Source: Planctomycetota bacterium (GTDB lineage Bacteria; Planctomycetota; PUPC01; JACPCR01). From it: a DNA stretch of 64,000 bases. The notes below the pieces were generated by a model. That model had not been told where the DNA came from. It worked only from the letters and a program-made list of their open reading frames with translations, and did not search any database. Of this stretch, positions 25,980 through 35,176 are shown piece after piece. The position numbers were made by a program, and so were the translations under genes. Location: contig JAQBXN010000025.1 of the NCBI GenBank assembly GCA_027625095.1, forward strand, positions 1 through 64,000, given 5' to 3'. Each line of letters starts with the position of its first letter. The stretch's first letter is position 1.

Positions 25980-27212
25980 ATGAAACTACGTCCCGATCTA
26001 CTCGATGAAAGTTCGCCCGAAGGGCTGGAAGTGATCCAGCTCACGACAGAAGAACTGCCCTCCTCCCACATTTATATGGAGTCGCAGATTTTTACTCCCG
26101 ATTCGAAACAGTTGGTGATGCATCGTTCGGCACACGCGCATGGGAGTGATAAGAACGATCCGGAGCACCGTTACGTCGTCTGCGATATTGAAAATAATTG
26201 TGAGCTGGTTCCCATAACCGAAGAAGTCGGTGCGACGGCGCCTTCTATCTCTCCAGATGGGCAGTTTCTCTATTACTTCGTTAATGAAACTGAAGTGAAC
26301 GGTGGCTCTCTGACACTGAAGCGCGTTCGAATGGACGGTACTGAGCGAGAATCGCTCTTGGTCGTCGATTCGGCTCTGCAGGACACGAACTATCGGCCGA
26401 GCGGGATTTATCCGCTCTCCACGATCTCGTCCGACGGTGAGAGGCTGGCACTTTCCTGTTTTTTGGGCGATGGCAGCGAAGCGGGCGCTACTTATGGCTT
26501 GCTAGTCTTTGATGTTGGGCAAGCGTCGGTACGTTTGATTCTTGAGGGCCCTTCCTGGTGCAATATTCACCCGCAGTATTGCCGATCAACAGATCCGGAC
26601 GCCAGCCACGACATTCTGATTCAGGAGAACCACGGCAATACGACGGATGCGAACGGCAAGATTGGGAAACTTGTTGGAGGGGCAGGCGCGGACATCCACG
26701 TGATCCGCGATGACGGCAGTAACTTTCGCAATATGCCCTGGGGGCGTGACGGCAACGAGTACTGTCAGGGCCACCAATGCTGGCGGGGCCGCAGCACCTG
26801 GGCCATCACGAGTACCGGCACAAGACAGCCGTCAGAAAGGCAATTGATCGAGGGGGCCGCCACGAATTACGACGGGCATTCAGGCATTCGGACTGCCGGT
26901 GCAATACGCAATGACCTCAGCCGTGAATTTGATTCTCCTGACTTCAGTCACTTTGCTACGGACATCGAAGGCAGACGTTTCATCACGGATGCAGGCCCGT
27001 TCAACAAGGGCGCGCGGCTGTTAGTTGCGGAGTTTGGTGAGTCGGGAAAAGACGCCCTGAAGAATTGGAAGTATCTGCTCAGTCCGCGCTCGTCATGTGA
27101 CAAGCTGGCGCATATCCACCCTTTCCTCTCACCTGACGGTATGACCGGTTTTTTTAACTCTGATGAAAGCGGAATTCTACAGGCATATATGGTTCGGGGT
27201 TTTGGTGGGTAA
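25980..27212 (+). CDS. TolB/oligogalacturonate-lyase-like seven-bladed propeller protein
   Basis: A 410-aa protein built of TolB/WD40-like blades (TAPSISPDGQFLYYFVN, LSTISSDGERLALSC, HIHPFLSPDGMTGFFNSDESGILQAYMV). The pattern of His/Gln-bearing loops (NIHPQYCRS, EYCQGHQCWRG, and the HxHPFLSPDG near the end) is like that of polysaccharide lyase family 22, oligogalacturonate lyases, which bind a metal with such residues. No signal peptide, as expected for that cytoplasmic family. Catalysis on unsaturated galacturonate is possible but not proven here. Followed by a 31-bp tandem repeat cluster. Confidence 0.68.
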   Translation: MKLRPDLLDESSPEGLEVIQLTTEELPSSHIYMESQIFTPDSKQLVMHRSAHAHGSDKNDPEHRYVVCDIENNCELVPITEEVGATAPSISPDGQFLYYFVNETEVNGGSLTLKRVRMDGTERESLLVVDSALQDTNYRPSGIYPLSTISSDGERLALSCFLGDGSEAGATYGLLVFDVGQASVRLILEGPSWCNIHPQYCRSTDPDASHDILIQENHGNTTDANGKIGKLVGGAGADIHVIRDDGSNFRNMPWGRDGNEYCQGHQCWRGRSTWAITSTGTRQPSERQLIEGAATNYDGHSGIRTAGAIRNDLSREFDSPDFSHFATDIEGRRFITDAGPFNKGARLLVAEFGESGKDALKNWKYLLSPRSSCDKLAHIHPFLSPDGMTGFFNSDESGILQAYMVRGFGG

Positions 27213-27253
27213 TTATTCTTCAATTATTAGCGCCTCAAACCGTCGAGCGGTCC

Positions 27254-27405
27254 ATCGTAGCGCTGGCCTCCAGGCCGGCGGTTTATTCGAGCCGAAGGCT
27301 CGCAGACAAAACCACTCCGGCCTGGAGGCCAGAGCTACGATAGCACTCCGGCCTGGAGGCCAGAGCTACGATAGCACTCCGGCCTGGAGGCCAGAGCTAC
27401 GATAG
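27254..27405. repeat. 31-bp tandem repeat (3 copies) with inverted partner
   Basis: Three identical 31-bp units (cactccggcctggaggccag + agctacgatag) at 27313-27343, 27344-27374 and 27375-27405. Upstream, 27254-27278 is the reverse complement of 25 bp of the unit with one mismatch, and a hairpin CGAGCC-GAA-GGCTCG (27288-27302) sits between. Each unit holds the palindrome GGCCTGGAGGCC-like core. Typical of a dispersed intergenic palindrome that has expanded; no spacers, so not CRISPR. The rest of 27213-27613 has no gene. Confidence 0.9.
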
Positions 27406-27613
27406 TCCTTCGCTCTGAAAACTTGACGCTTCTGTTAAGTTTTGAGCAGTTGTAGACGACTGGTGTGCTGGCAGCATTGAAGAACGTCTTTTCTTCATGG
27501 CCGCGGGTCAATCGAGCAAGGCCTGACGGACAGCGGGTGCAGGCAATCTGTCTGATTTCTGTTTCCGCCTTGTATCCCGGGGGAGGCCCGATGAAAGACG
27601 CGTCGATGTGGAC

Positions 27614-28657
27614 TTACAGAGTGCACATATCCACGTTATCGAAATTGCGGCCGTAGAATTTCATATACTGCACCTTACGTTCGAGAGCTTCTATGACGTA
27701 GCGATTGAAGTTGATTTTGGTGAATTTCTGAGCGCTGCCGAAGCCCCCTGGGCTGAAGACATTGATCTCCATCAGCTTGTCGCCAACGATGTCGAGGCCG
27801 ACAAGAAACATGCCGTCCTGGACAAGTTTCGGCCGGACGATTTCGGCGATGTGGAGTGCGGTACCATCTACGGTAGCTTCGGCGAGTTTGCCACCAGCAT
27901 GGATGTTGGATCGCATGTCTCCGCCTGAACGGACCCGGCGGAATGCTGCGTATTTGCCATTGACGCGGAGTGGGCGGCCATTCATGACGAACAAGCGCAT
28001 ATCCCCTTCCTGCGCGGCAGGCAGATATTCCTGGGCGATGACAAATCCGTCTCGGCTGACAGCATCGATCATCTGGTTGAGATTTGGCAGGTCGTCAGGG
28101 CGGACGAGGAATACGCTGGCGCCGCCAGAGCCTTGCAGTGGTTTCAAGACCAGGTTGCCCTGCTCGCGTGCGAATTCCTTGAGCTCGCTACGGTTGCGCG
28201 TGATGAGCGTGCGGGGCCGGACCTCCTGGGGAAAGAGCTGGAAGTACATCTTGCTGGCCGCTTTGGCCAGGCCATTCGGGTCGTTGACGACGATGACGCC
28301 GTTGCGCATGGCCACTCGCCCGAACTCAGCCGCCACGCCGGCCGCCCACGGCCGCGAAATGAAATCGTCCGAAGGAACGTTCCGCAGCATCAGGACGTCA
28401 AGGTCGTCGACGGTGATGCGTTCCTTAATCGCCTGTTTGCCATGCAGCGCGACCAGGTAGCCTGCTGAGTCCTTGTATCGCTTCTTCGGTACCGATGTGG
28501 CGTGGGCGCAGATCGTTCCTGAAGGATCATATACCAGATCGCCGACTCCGATTGTCCATGTCTCGTGCCCGCAATTAACCGCCTCGCAACCGAGGCGGGT
28601 GGTGGTGTATCCGGTTGCTTCAGTCTTGACGTCGTTGACGACAAATCCAATACGCAT
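27614..28657 (-). CDS. ATP-grasp ligase, glutathione-synthetase-like
   Basis: A 347-aa ATP-grasp protein close to prokaryotic glutathione synthetase in layout: N-terminal pre-ATP-grasp domain (MRIGFVVNDVKTEATGYTTTRL), ATP-binding segment with NLVLKPLQGSGGASVFLV, central loop YLPAAQEGDMRLFVMNG, and the metal-binding DIVGDKLMEINVFSPGG near the end. It should ligate an amino acid or peptide to a carboxylate. It has a strong Shine-Dalgarno (GAGGAGG) and lies 26 bp downstream of the DUF1704 gene. ATP-grasp plus DUF1704 neighbours occur in other bacteria, and suggest a peptide-like product rather than plain glutathione. Confidence 0.82.
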   Translation of the reverse strand: MRIGFVVNDVKTEATGYTTTRLGCEAVNCGHETWTIGVGDLVYDPSGTICAHATSVPKKRYKDSAGYLVALHGKQAIKERITVDDLDVLMLRNVPSDDFISRPWAAGVAAEFGRVAMRNGVIVVNDPNGLAKAASKMYFQLFPQEVRPRTLITRNRSELKEFAREQGNLVLKPLQGSGGASVFLVRPDDLPNLNQMIDAVSRDGFVIAQEYLPAAQEGDMRLFVMNGRPLRVNGKYAAFRRVRSGGDMRSNIHAGGKLAEATVDGTALHIAEIVRPKLVQDGMFLVGLDIVGDKLMEINVFSPGGFGSAQKFTKINFNRYVIEALERKVQYMKFYGRNFDNVDMCTL

Positions 28658-28683
28658 GGGGTCCTCCTCAGGGGTAAGAATAT

Positions 28684-30585
28684 TCAGTCGCGTCTGGTCA
28701 AATCAATGATGGAGAGTCCATTAGTGATTCGAGCCAGGCGTTCAGCCGTTTCGGGCCGCTCGAGATAGTTGGGGATGAGCGGTGGCCAGAGCAGGATCTT
28801 TCTCCACTGTAATTCCTCGACGATGGAAATGTGCTCGGCAGCTATCTTTCCGACAAAGAGTGGCGCCAGCTTGCCGCCTCGCTGAAGGTATTCGATGAGC
28901 CGCATCAGACCGCGAAGATAGGTAGCGTCTTTCGTAAGTCCACCGCCGCGCCATACTCGCATGGTGATGGTAAAAGCCGTCCGCCCCTCGAAATCCCAAG
29001 TGCGGTCAAGCTCCCGGAATATATCGACGAAGGAAGCGCCATCAATGAGCTGCCGGGCTGCCACCACACGCGCCGCAAGCAGTCGCAGCCGGGGCCGGCT
29101 CAATCCGCCTACGAGATACTCGGAAAAGACCGCCAGGCCTTCCTGCAATTCGTCGTATCCGGAGAGCCCGCAATAGAGTTGGTGCAATGGCTGTGAGCGT
29201 CCGTTGTAATAAGTCAGCATGTGCGTGCCGATTTCGTGCTGAATCAGCGGATCCACCCGAGAGATCGGGATGCGGATCTGTTTGCCGATGAGGAGATGCC
29301 CCTGCGAGACCATCAGGCCACTGAGGTCGCTGCGGATTTGGACACTTCCCGTAAATCCTGCAAAGCCCTTACGGTATTCATCGATTTCCTGACGCGCACG
29401 CTCTGCAAATGCCTCTGCGTTTACGTGACCACCTCGCGAATCCTCACGGGTGCGTGAGGACAGCTTTTCGAGCAGATCTCTGGCGAGCTGGTAGAGGTTG
29501 TCATCGACGCCACCGTGGAGCTGCAGGCTTCCGAGCAGGAAGTTTTTTGTACCTCGGTCCTGTAGCATCGAGAGCTGCTGCTCCAACTCCCGCCGCTTCT
29601 GGCCGAAGAGATATCCGAGCGTCGGGTCTTCGACGCGCTCGATGGGAATGTGGTAGAGCTTGCGCTTAAGCAGCGACGGATCGAACGGCACCGGGCGATA
29701 AAGAAAAAGCGGCGCTGCCGAAAGTTTGCTGCGCTGAAAACGCGACCATGCCTGATCCGAATTGGTCGGACTGACCAGCAGGAGAAAATCAAAGGCGCGG
29801 TTGATCGCAGCCAGTTCGGCATCCACATTCCAGGCTGCCCGCACCATCGCCTTGCGTCCCATGGCGTGGTAATGCGGTGGCTGATGCGAGGTCTCTCTTT
29901 TCGCAAATTCAAAGAAAGCACGTCTGAGCGCCAAGGTCATGCCCCGGCGGAGCGACCGTCGCACGATCGGAAAGACTGCTCCGCTCTCCGCGTCGCGGTA
30001 AATCGGGCGGAGCTCGATGCCAATGAATTGGCAGTTGAGTGACCGAGCTACTTTGGACAAAAGAAGGGGTTGCAGACCGGGCGGTGAGGTCTTGATGGTG
30101 GGAGTGACTTCCGCCTCCGCGGTGCGGCGGTTGATCCGAATACGACCGAGTTCTCCTTTAAGCACCTCTATCGTCGATTCCGGTCCTTCCCGTTTTCGGT
30201 GGAGGATGCGAAAGAATGGTTTCTGAGGGCCGGCGCTTGGCGGGGTTACCTCTTTTGGTTCCGGGCTCGTCCAGATTTCCACGATAAGGAAGGTTCCAAA
30301 CTCCTTCGATAGTGTCTCAACTACTGTCTTCACCATCTTGGTCAATTCAAGGTGGGCGGGTCGTTCGCCCCGGCCGATCAGATAGGCCGGCTCACCCGTC
30401 ACCAGCCGCTCAGTGCCGGAATCATCTCCGCCCGGCGGACGACGATAGACGCAGAGGAAGGGGAGCTTACGGTCGATGTGCACTCGCCCCCAGTCAGACA
30501 GGTTCCGGCGAATGGGCTGGTTGGCCGCCAGCCGCTTTGCGATGTCATTGAATTCCTCCTTGGTTACTCGCTTTTTCGCTCTCAT
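28684..30585 (-). CDS. DUF1704 / QEGLA-motif metallopeptidase-like protein
   Basis: A 633-aa member of the DUF1704 (TIGR02421) family, once annotated as flavohemoglobin expression-modulating. The zinc motif HEIGTH (HExxxH, about residue 449) and the downstream YDELQEGLAVFSEYL are both present. The same HExxxH arrangement is used by the mammalian tubulin carboxypeptidase MATCAP, so carboxypeptidase-like cleavage is a reasonable expectation. The N-terminal 250 aa have an N-formylglutamate-amidohydrolase-like feel but no clear motif. A good Shine-Dalgarno (GGGAGAG) precedes ATG 30585. First gene of a two-gene operon with the ATP-grasp ligase. Confidence 0.85.
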   Translation of the reverse strand: MRAKKRVTKEEFNDIAKRLAANQPIRRNLSDWGRVHIDRKLPFLCVYRRPPGGDDSGTERLVTGEPAYLIGRGERPAHLELTKMVKTVVETLSKEFGTFLIVEIWTSPEPKEVTPPSAGPQKPFFRILHRKREGPESTIEVLKGELGRIRINRRTAEAEVTPTIKTSPPGLQPLLLSKVARSLNCQFIGIELRPIYRDAESGAVFPIVRRSLRRGMTLALRRAFFEFAKRETSHQPPHYHAMGRKAMVRAAWNVDAELAAINRAFDFLLLVSPTNSDQAWSRFQRSKLSAAPLFLYRPVPFDPSLLKRKLYHIPIERVEDPTLGYLFGQKRRELEQQLSMLQDRGTKNFLLGSLQLHGGVDDNLYQLARDLLEKLSSRTREDSRGGHVNAEAFAERARQEIDEYRKGFAGFTGSVQIRSDLSGLMVSQGHLLIGKQIRIPISRVDPLIQHEIGTHMLTYYNGRSQPLHQLYCGLSGYDELQEGLAVFSEYLVGGLSRPRLRLLAARVVAARQLIDGASFVDIFRELDRTWDFEGRTAFTITMRVWRGGGLTKDATYLRGLMRLIEYLQRGGKLAPLFVGKIAAEHISIVEELQWRKILLWPPLIPNYLERPETAERLARITNGLSIIDLTRRD

Positions 30586-30796
30586 TGCTCTCCCACACTG
30601 TCTGGTTTCAGGGTCTTCAGTCTCCTATAAGAGTCTAACACTATCTTAATCAGCGTGGCTTGGAAATGTTGGAGTGAGGCGTTGTTTGCGGGGCAGACGC
30701 CGACGGCTGAAACCGTCACACGAACGTTCTGGACAGCGCTCGAAATTGAGAGTTACCAGATCCGGTTGCCCGGCTACCACGTAACGGGCAGCCGTG

Positions 30797-31846
30797 TTAC
30801 AGGGTTTGTGCCTGTAGGGCGTTTTCAAATGCCGCAACGCTGTCCAGGATTGGCTGGAGTGCATCCCTGGTCATCTTTTCAATCGAATGCTCGTCTTTAA
30901 AGCCTATGCCAGTGACCGGGCAGACCACGACGGCGTCTTCATTGAGTTCACCGTTTGCGGCGGCTGAAAGAGCCCCTGCCAATGCGGTAGCACCGGCAGG
31001 TTCACTGAAGATGCCCTCTTCTCTTGCCAGCCTGGACTGCGCTTCGTAGATCAATTCATCAGAGACCACGTGTCCAGTGCCGCCAGTCGCGCGGCAGCTT
31101 TTAATGGCCCTGTCACCGTCGATATTGGTGGCCACTTGCAGGCCACTTATAGTCGAGGTGCATTGGAATTGGCGGCCGGATTCCGAGCCCTGCCTCAACG
31201 GGCTGGCGATAGTGTCATTCCCTTCCGGCTGCACCACTTCAACTGCTGGGCAATTCGGAACTGATCCCGCCTCAGCCAAGTCAAGGAATGCTTCTGCGAC
31301 GGCCACAGCCATTCCCCCGCCACCCGCCTGGCAAAAGACATGATCAATGCCGTGCGGAAGTTGCTGGGCCAGCTCATTCGCCAGGCTTCTAACCCCGGCC
31401 ATTCCAATAGGGGAGTATTTAAAAGCACTGATTTGGAGCATTGCATGATCTGGCTGTGACAGCTCCACAAGTTTGGCCATCACGTTTGCCGTAGCCTGGA
31501 TGTCAAGCCCGAAGCCCTTGATCCGGTAAAGATGAGCGCCATAAGCAAGCATCTGCCGAAGCTTACCGTAAGGGGCAGTCTCAACGATGGCTATGTGGCA
31601 GGCGATGCCCGCGGCCGCGCAATACCCGGCCAGGGCCGCGCCGGTATTGCCACTGGAAGTAGCCAGACAGAGTGTTTTCCCCTCATCCAGCATGTGATTT
31701 ACCGCGGCACATCCAAACCGATCTTTAAACGAGCCTGTTGGATTTGTGGTTTCGAGCTTGAAATAGAGGTTCGGGATGCCGGCGGCTGTCCCGATTGAGC
31801 GGGAACGAATGATAGGAGTATTGCCTTCGCCTAGTGTGATGGGCAT
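30797..31846 (-). CDS. thrC: Threonine synthase
   Basis: A 349-aa PLP-dependent enzyme of the fold II family. The Schiff-base Lys41 lies in NPTGSFKDR. ATSSGNTGAALAGY is the phosphate-handling Asn loop, VFCQAGGGGMAVAV the glycine-rich PLP phosphate cup, and CPVTGIGFKD matches the threonine-synthase ending. It should convert O-phospho-L-homoserine to L-threonine. The length matches the short form without the N-terminal extension. Related fold II enzymes such as cysteate or diaminopropionate synthases are less likely. It stands alone, 211 bp upstream (in transcript sense) of the DUF1704 gene. Confidence 0.85.
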   Translation of the reverse strand: MPITLGEGNTPIIRSRSIGTAAGIPNLYFKLETTNPTGSFKDRFGCAAVNHMLDEGKTLCLATSSGNTGAALAGYCAAAGIACHIAIVETAPYGKLRQMLAYGAHLYRIKGFGLDIQATANVMAKLVELSQPDHAMLQISAFKYSPIGMAGVRSLANELAQQLPHGIDHVFCQAGGGGMAVAVAEAFLDLAEAGSVPNCPAVEVVQPEGNDTIASPLRQGSESGRQFQCTSTISGLQVATNIDGDRAIKSCRATGGTGHVVSDELIYEAQSRLAREEGIFSEPAGATALAGALSAAANGELNEDAVVVCPVTGIGFKDEHSIEKMTRDALQPILDSVAAFENALQAQTL

Positions 31847-32331
31847 GGAGGTTGTTGGGTCGCAAGTGAGAGATTTAAAAGGCTGTAATGATTACTGAAT
31901 ATGGCATCGATTCGTTTACAAAGTCATCGTTCCAGAGTCAATTGTCACCCCCGTTCGAATATTGAGTCAAGGGCATTTGGATTCAGTACTAAAGGGTCGT
32001 CCATGTGCAGCCTCCTTTTGACTTGCAGCCCTCCAAAGTAGGTGGCTCAACGCTATAAATTGTGGCCTCGTACTGGCGATAAACGACGATGCCGCTAAGA
32101 TGGTCGCCCTCAAAATATAAATTTTTGCATTGCTGGGGCTGTGGTTTTTCCTCTCTGTAAACCTGCCTGCTCGACCCGCGAGAATTAACCTGCCTGACCA
32201 TGTCGTCTGTCTAAACAAGTTTGTGTTACATCGACTGGATTTTCCTCTCGATATTTGTTCGCCCAATCCACCCTGGACCTTTGTTGTTCGGAGCGGATGG
32301 CTTTTTTGTCTGTGTTAGGAGATTCGCTCCG
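31847..32331. other. 485-bp intergenic region between divergent genes
   Basis: Contains the divergent promoters of thrC and the RRM protein. Short ORFs here (99 and 70 aa, minus strand) show no family resemblance. A Shine-Dalgarno-like TAGGAG precedes the RRM start at 32332, and the long AT-richer leader (about 32220-32330) would suit a cold-regulated mRNA, though no specific motif is identified. Confidence 0.5.
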
Positions 32332-32658
32332 ATGATCAATATTTATGTCGGAAACTTGTCCTTCAAAGCCACTGAAGAAGATATCCATGAAGCCTTTGGG
32401 GCCTACGGTGAAGTCCTCAAGGCCAGCATCATTATGGACCGTGACACTGGTAGATCGAGAGGTTTTGGGTTTGTCGAAATGGCTGACAAGGAAGAAGGCC
32501 TTGCTGCTATCGAAGCCCTGAATGGAACCGACCTTGGCGGTCGCTCCATTACCGTCAACGAAGCCCGCCCGCGCGAAGAGCGTGGAGGTGGTGGAGGTGG
32601 AGGTAGTCGCGGAGGAGGTGGTGGTAGTCGCGGGGGTGGAGGAGGCGGTCGCTGGTAG
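32332..32658 (+). CDS. Glycine-rich RRM RNA-binding protein
   Basis: A 108-aa single RNA-recognition-motif protein. RNP2 is [11 protein letters not shown]1 is RGFGFVEM, and the C-terminal 30 residues are an RG/GGS-rich tail ([18 protein letters not shown]...RW). Such small glycine-rich RRM proteins are found in cyanobacteria and PVC bacteria, and are usually cold-induced RNA chaperones. The start is ATG 32332 rather than the track's TTG-extended form at 32221. It is a monocistronic unit with its own terminator. Confidence 0.93.
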   Translation: MINIYVGNLSFKATEEDIHEAFGAYGEVLKASIIMDRDTGRSRGFGFVEMADKEEGLAAIEALNGTDLGGRSITVNEARPREERGGGGGGGSRGGGGGSRGGGGGGRW

Positions 32659-32683
32659 ATTGGTGGCCGACCAAGAATTAGGA

Positions 32684-32717
32684 ATGCCCGGTATCCTCTG
32701 GATATCGGGCATTTTTT
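32684..32717 (+). terminator. Rho-independent terminator of the RRM gene
   Basis: The stem ATGCCCGGTATCC / GGATATCGGGCAT (13 bp, one wobble) with loop TCT is followed directly by six T. It starts 25 bp after the RRM stop codon. Confidence 0.93.
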
Positions 32718-32752
32718 GTGCTCTGCACCTGCAACAGAGCGCAGAAAACTGG

Positions 32753-32794
32753 GAATTAGGCAACAGGATTCAAGAGCTAGGATTCAGGATTCAG
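32753..32794. repeat. Heptamer repeat, 6 units (GATTCAG type)
   Basis: gaattag gcaacag gattcaa gagctag gattcag gattcag: six 7-bp units, most ending AG, in the spacer after the RRM terminator. The rest of 32718-32983 shows no gene. Confidence 0.7.
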
Positions 32795-32983
32795 GAGAGC
32801 GAAAAGTCGCAGGCGTTTTCCGAAATTTTCTTGAGACTCGGCTTACATCGTTTTACACGCACCTCACAATGCATTGACAAGGAGCAGTGTGCGCAGGCTA
32901 GACTCTTGCTCTATTGCGTTGCAAGGCTAACGCCATAAACTCGTCGAAATTCGCAGGCTTTCGCATCCAACAGGTCTCTCATC

Positions 32984-34387
32984 ATGAAACGGATATTGTG
33001 TTCACTATCTCTTCTGGCACTGGTTGTACCCGCCTCAGCCGACCGCATTGTATTTGTAGACGGAATGGAACTTGAGGGCACTGTTCTCAAGCAAGGCGAG
33101 ATCGATCTCACGGTGCGTGTTGAATACGGCAAGATACGCCTGAGAAAAGACCGGGTAGAGCGCATCGAACTGGACGTCGAAGCTCGCCTGGGTGAAATCG
33201 ATGCCACTGACACCCAGCGTTACTTGGAACTTGCCAAGCTGTGCGAACATTACGGCGATCCGGAAGGCGTCATGAGTTGCCTTGCAAGCGCTGCTGAAAA
33301 TGAAGACATGCCACCAGACAAACTTCTTCAACTTTCAGAGCTGTATGAAAAGAAAAAGATGAAGAAGGAACTGGCCATTACTCTTTACCGCTATCTCGAG
33401 ATCAATCCTGGTCGCCAGGACCTCCGAGCTAAGCTCGACGTTCTCGAAACTGAGTTCCAGAAGGCCGATGAAGAGAAGGCCCGCTTCGAAGAAGCGGAGG
33501 CCAAACGCCTCGCCGAAGAAGAACAAAAGAAGCTCATAGAGCAGGAAGCAAAAGCCAAGGTTGAGGCCGAAGAACGCCGCAAGGCCCTTATAGCTTACTC
33601 GAAAGAAAGAACCATAGAAGCTGCCCCAACTGACGACCCTGCTGACAAAGGGAAAATATCACAAGCAGAAATGGCCCCCATTGGAACACCTGCAGAAGGC
33701 AAAACCAAAGTCGTCTCCGAGGCAGCCCCGACAGATGATCCCGCCGCGGAAGTCAAAGTTGCCAAGGTCCAAGTCGAAGCAACTGCTGTTAAGGTTGAAG
33801 CAGAAGTCGCCACCGAGGGCAAGGCCGTCGAGGTAGCCACCGTAGGAGAGAATAAACAGGAGGGTGGTGCTGACGGACTGGAATCCAACGAACGCTGGCA
33901 GTCACAGGACTGGGCCAATCCGGCCGAATTCGAAGTGGTCGACCAGGGCGGAGAAAAGAAAAACCTACTGGCGCGTATCAGCTTCACCAAGACAGACAAA
34001 GACAAGGCAGCTATCGGTCTCGATTATCCGGCCAACCTGAGTGACAAGGGATTCATTAGCTTCGACGCGTTCAATGGCTGTGACCGCCCAATCAGCATCG
34101 CCATCGCTGTCCAGACACTCCCAGGCTACGCCTGGTTTGAAAGCTTTGCGACAACCATTCGTCCCAACAAATGGGCCATTGGAAAAAAGATTCAGCTCGA
34201 CACCGACAAGTTCAAAAGTGCAGACGCAAATTGGGATTACAAATCGCCGATCAAGAATCTCAACAACACCATCAAAATCTACTTCCTCATTTACCATCGT
34301 GCCCCGCAGGGCAACATCTTTCTGGACAACATCCGCTTCGTTGCCAAAGACGCGCCAGTTGCCAAAGAAGCGCCACAGGAAGAATAG
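32984..34387 (+). CDS. Secreted unknown: small beta domain, TPR-like helices, coiled coil, CBM-like C-terminus
   Basis: A 467-aa exported protein. Signal peptide MKRILCSLSLLALVVPASA. Residues 20-65 form a small beta unit (IVFVDGMELEGTVLKQGEIDLTVRVEYGKIRLRKDRVERIEL), like the kinase tail at 38697. Residues about 75-140 look like TPR helices, and about 150-200 are a Glu/Lys/Ala coiled coil. Two copies of EAAPTDDPA (about 210 and 250) lie in a disordered linker, and residues about 300-455 resemble a carbohydrate-binding sandwich (ISFDAFNGCDRPISIAIAVQ ... IFLDNIRFVAKD). Function unknown; probably envelope-associated. Confidence 0.72.
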   Translation: MKRILCSLSLLALVVPASADRIVFVDGMELEGTVLKQGEIDLTVRVEYGKIRLRKDRVERIELDVEARLGEIDATDTQRYLELAKLCEHYGDPEGVMSCLASAAENEDMPPDKLLQLSELYEKKKMKKELAITLYRYLEINPGRQDLRAKLDVLETEFQKADEEKARFEEAEAKRLAEEEQKKLIEQEAKAKVEAEERRKALIAYSKERTIEAAPTDDPADKGKISQAEMAPIGTPAEGKTKVVSEAAPTDDPAAEVKVAKVQVEATAVKVEAEVATEGKAVEVATVGENKQEGGADGLESNERWQSQDWANPAEFEVVDQGGEKKNLLARISFTKTDKDKAAIGLDYPANLSDKGFISFDAFNGCDRPISIAIAVQTLPGYAWFESFATTIRPNKWAIGKKIQLDTDKFKSADANWDYKSPIKNLNNTIKIYFLIYHRAPQGNIFLDNIRFVAKDAPVAKEAPQEE

Positions 34388-34473
34388 GCTCGTAAGCCTG
34401 AATGCAGGTTCACCCCTTCCACCCATAAACTCGGTGGCGCCGACACCCCGACATAAAGTTCGAGAACTGCACC

Positions 34474-34866
34474 CTATCCCTGCCCTGCCGGCTCTAGCAG
34501 GCCGTGTTCCATGAGCAGTTTTGCTCGCATGAGAAGCTGATCCGGATCAAAGGGCTTTGAGATAAAACCGTCGGCTTCGGCTTCCAATGCCTGTTTACGC
34601 AGTTCCGGGCTGTTCTCTGTACTCAGAAAGAGGACGGGGCAGTTCGAGCCGTCGTTGCGGATCTTTCGGCAGAAATCGATCCCACTCCAGATAGGCATAT
34701 AGACATCAAGCACCAGGAGATCCGGCGTATCCATGCGCATCAAATCTTCTGCCTCAAAGGCCGAGTTGGCGACCCGGCTTTGATGCCCGTCTTGGTCGAA
34801 CAGTGATTTGAGACTGCGGGTGACCTCGGGATCCTTGTCGACGATAAAGACCTTTTTGACTGACAT
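34474..34866 (-). CDS. Stand-alone response-regulator receiver protein
   Basis: A 130-aa CheY-like receiver with no output domain. The phosphoacceptor is Asp54 in LLVLDVYMP, the acidic pocket is Asp10/Asp12 (IVDKDPE), the switch residues are Ser82/Thr83 in FLSTEN, and Lys104 lies in ISKPF. It should be phosphorylated by a histidine kinase, none of which is in the window. Transcribed alone. The upstream 310 bp (34867-35176) is shared with the divergent gene at 35177. Confidence 0.92.
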   Translation of the reverse strand: MSVKKVFIVDKDPEVTRSLKSLFDQDGHQSRVANSAFEAEDLMRMDTPDLLVLDVYMPIWSGIDFCRKIRNDGSNCPVLFLSTENSPELRKQALEAEADGFISKPFDPDQLLMRAKLLMEHGLLEPAGQG

Positions 34867-35176
34867 AATTGCCTCTCGAGATGCTTGTTGGACTTGAGGG
34901 AGAGAGGCGGCAGGAAGGGGAACGTTAATATAGCCCTAAGTCGTACAGACTCCAGAATTGTTTTCGTAACTCTTTTGGTCTGCGTCTTTGAATCCTCTCG
35001 ACTGACTTCAGATTCTTGACGAAATTGTCATAGAAGTTATATACAGAGCCTCGCAGACGGTTAAGGTTGTTACAGGTGTACGGCTCAAGAAATGAAGCAA
35101 ATGAGGATGTGAGTTGCCGGATGGGATTGAATAATTGCACTTCCACGCATCTTGTTTGCCTGGAGGAGTGGAGGAA
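34867..35176. other. 310-bp divergent intergenic region
   Basis: Between the response regulator (minus) and the anchored coiled-coil gene (plus), so it should carry both promoters. No convincing gene, repeat or motif is seen. GGAGGAGTGGAGG before 35177 serves as the ribosome-binding region. Confidence 0.5.

Noticed and set aside
27254-27405. CRISPR array
   Set aside because: Repeats are directly adjacent with no spacers and each unit is palindromic; no cas gene in the window.
31967-32266. 99-aa minus-strand ORF in the thrC-RRM gap
   Set aside because: No family resemblance, no ribosome-binding site, and it covers the likely RRM promoter and leader.
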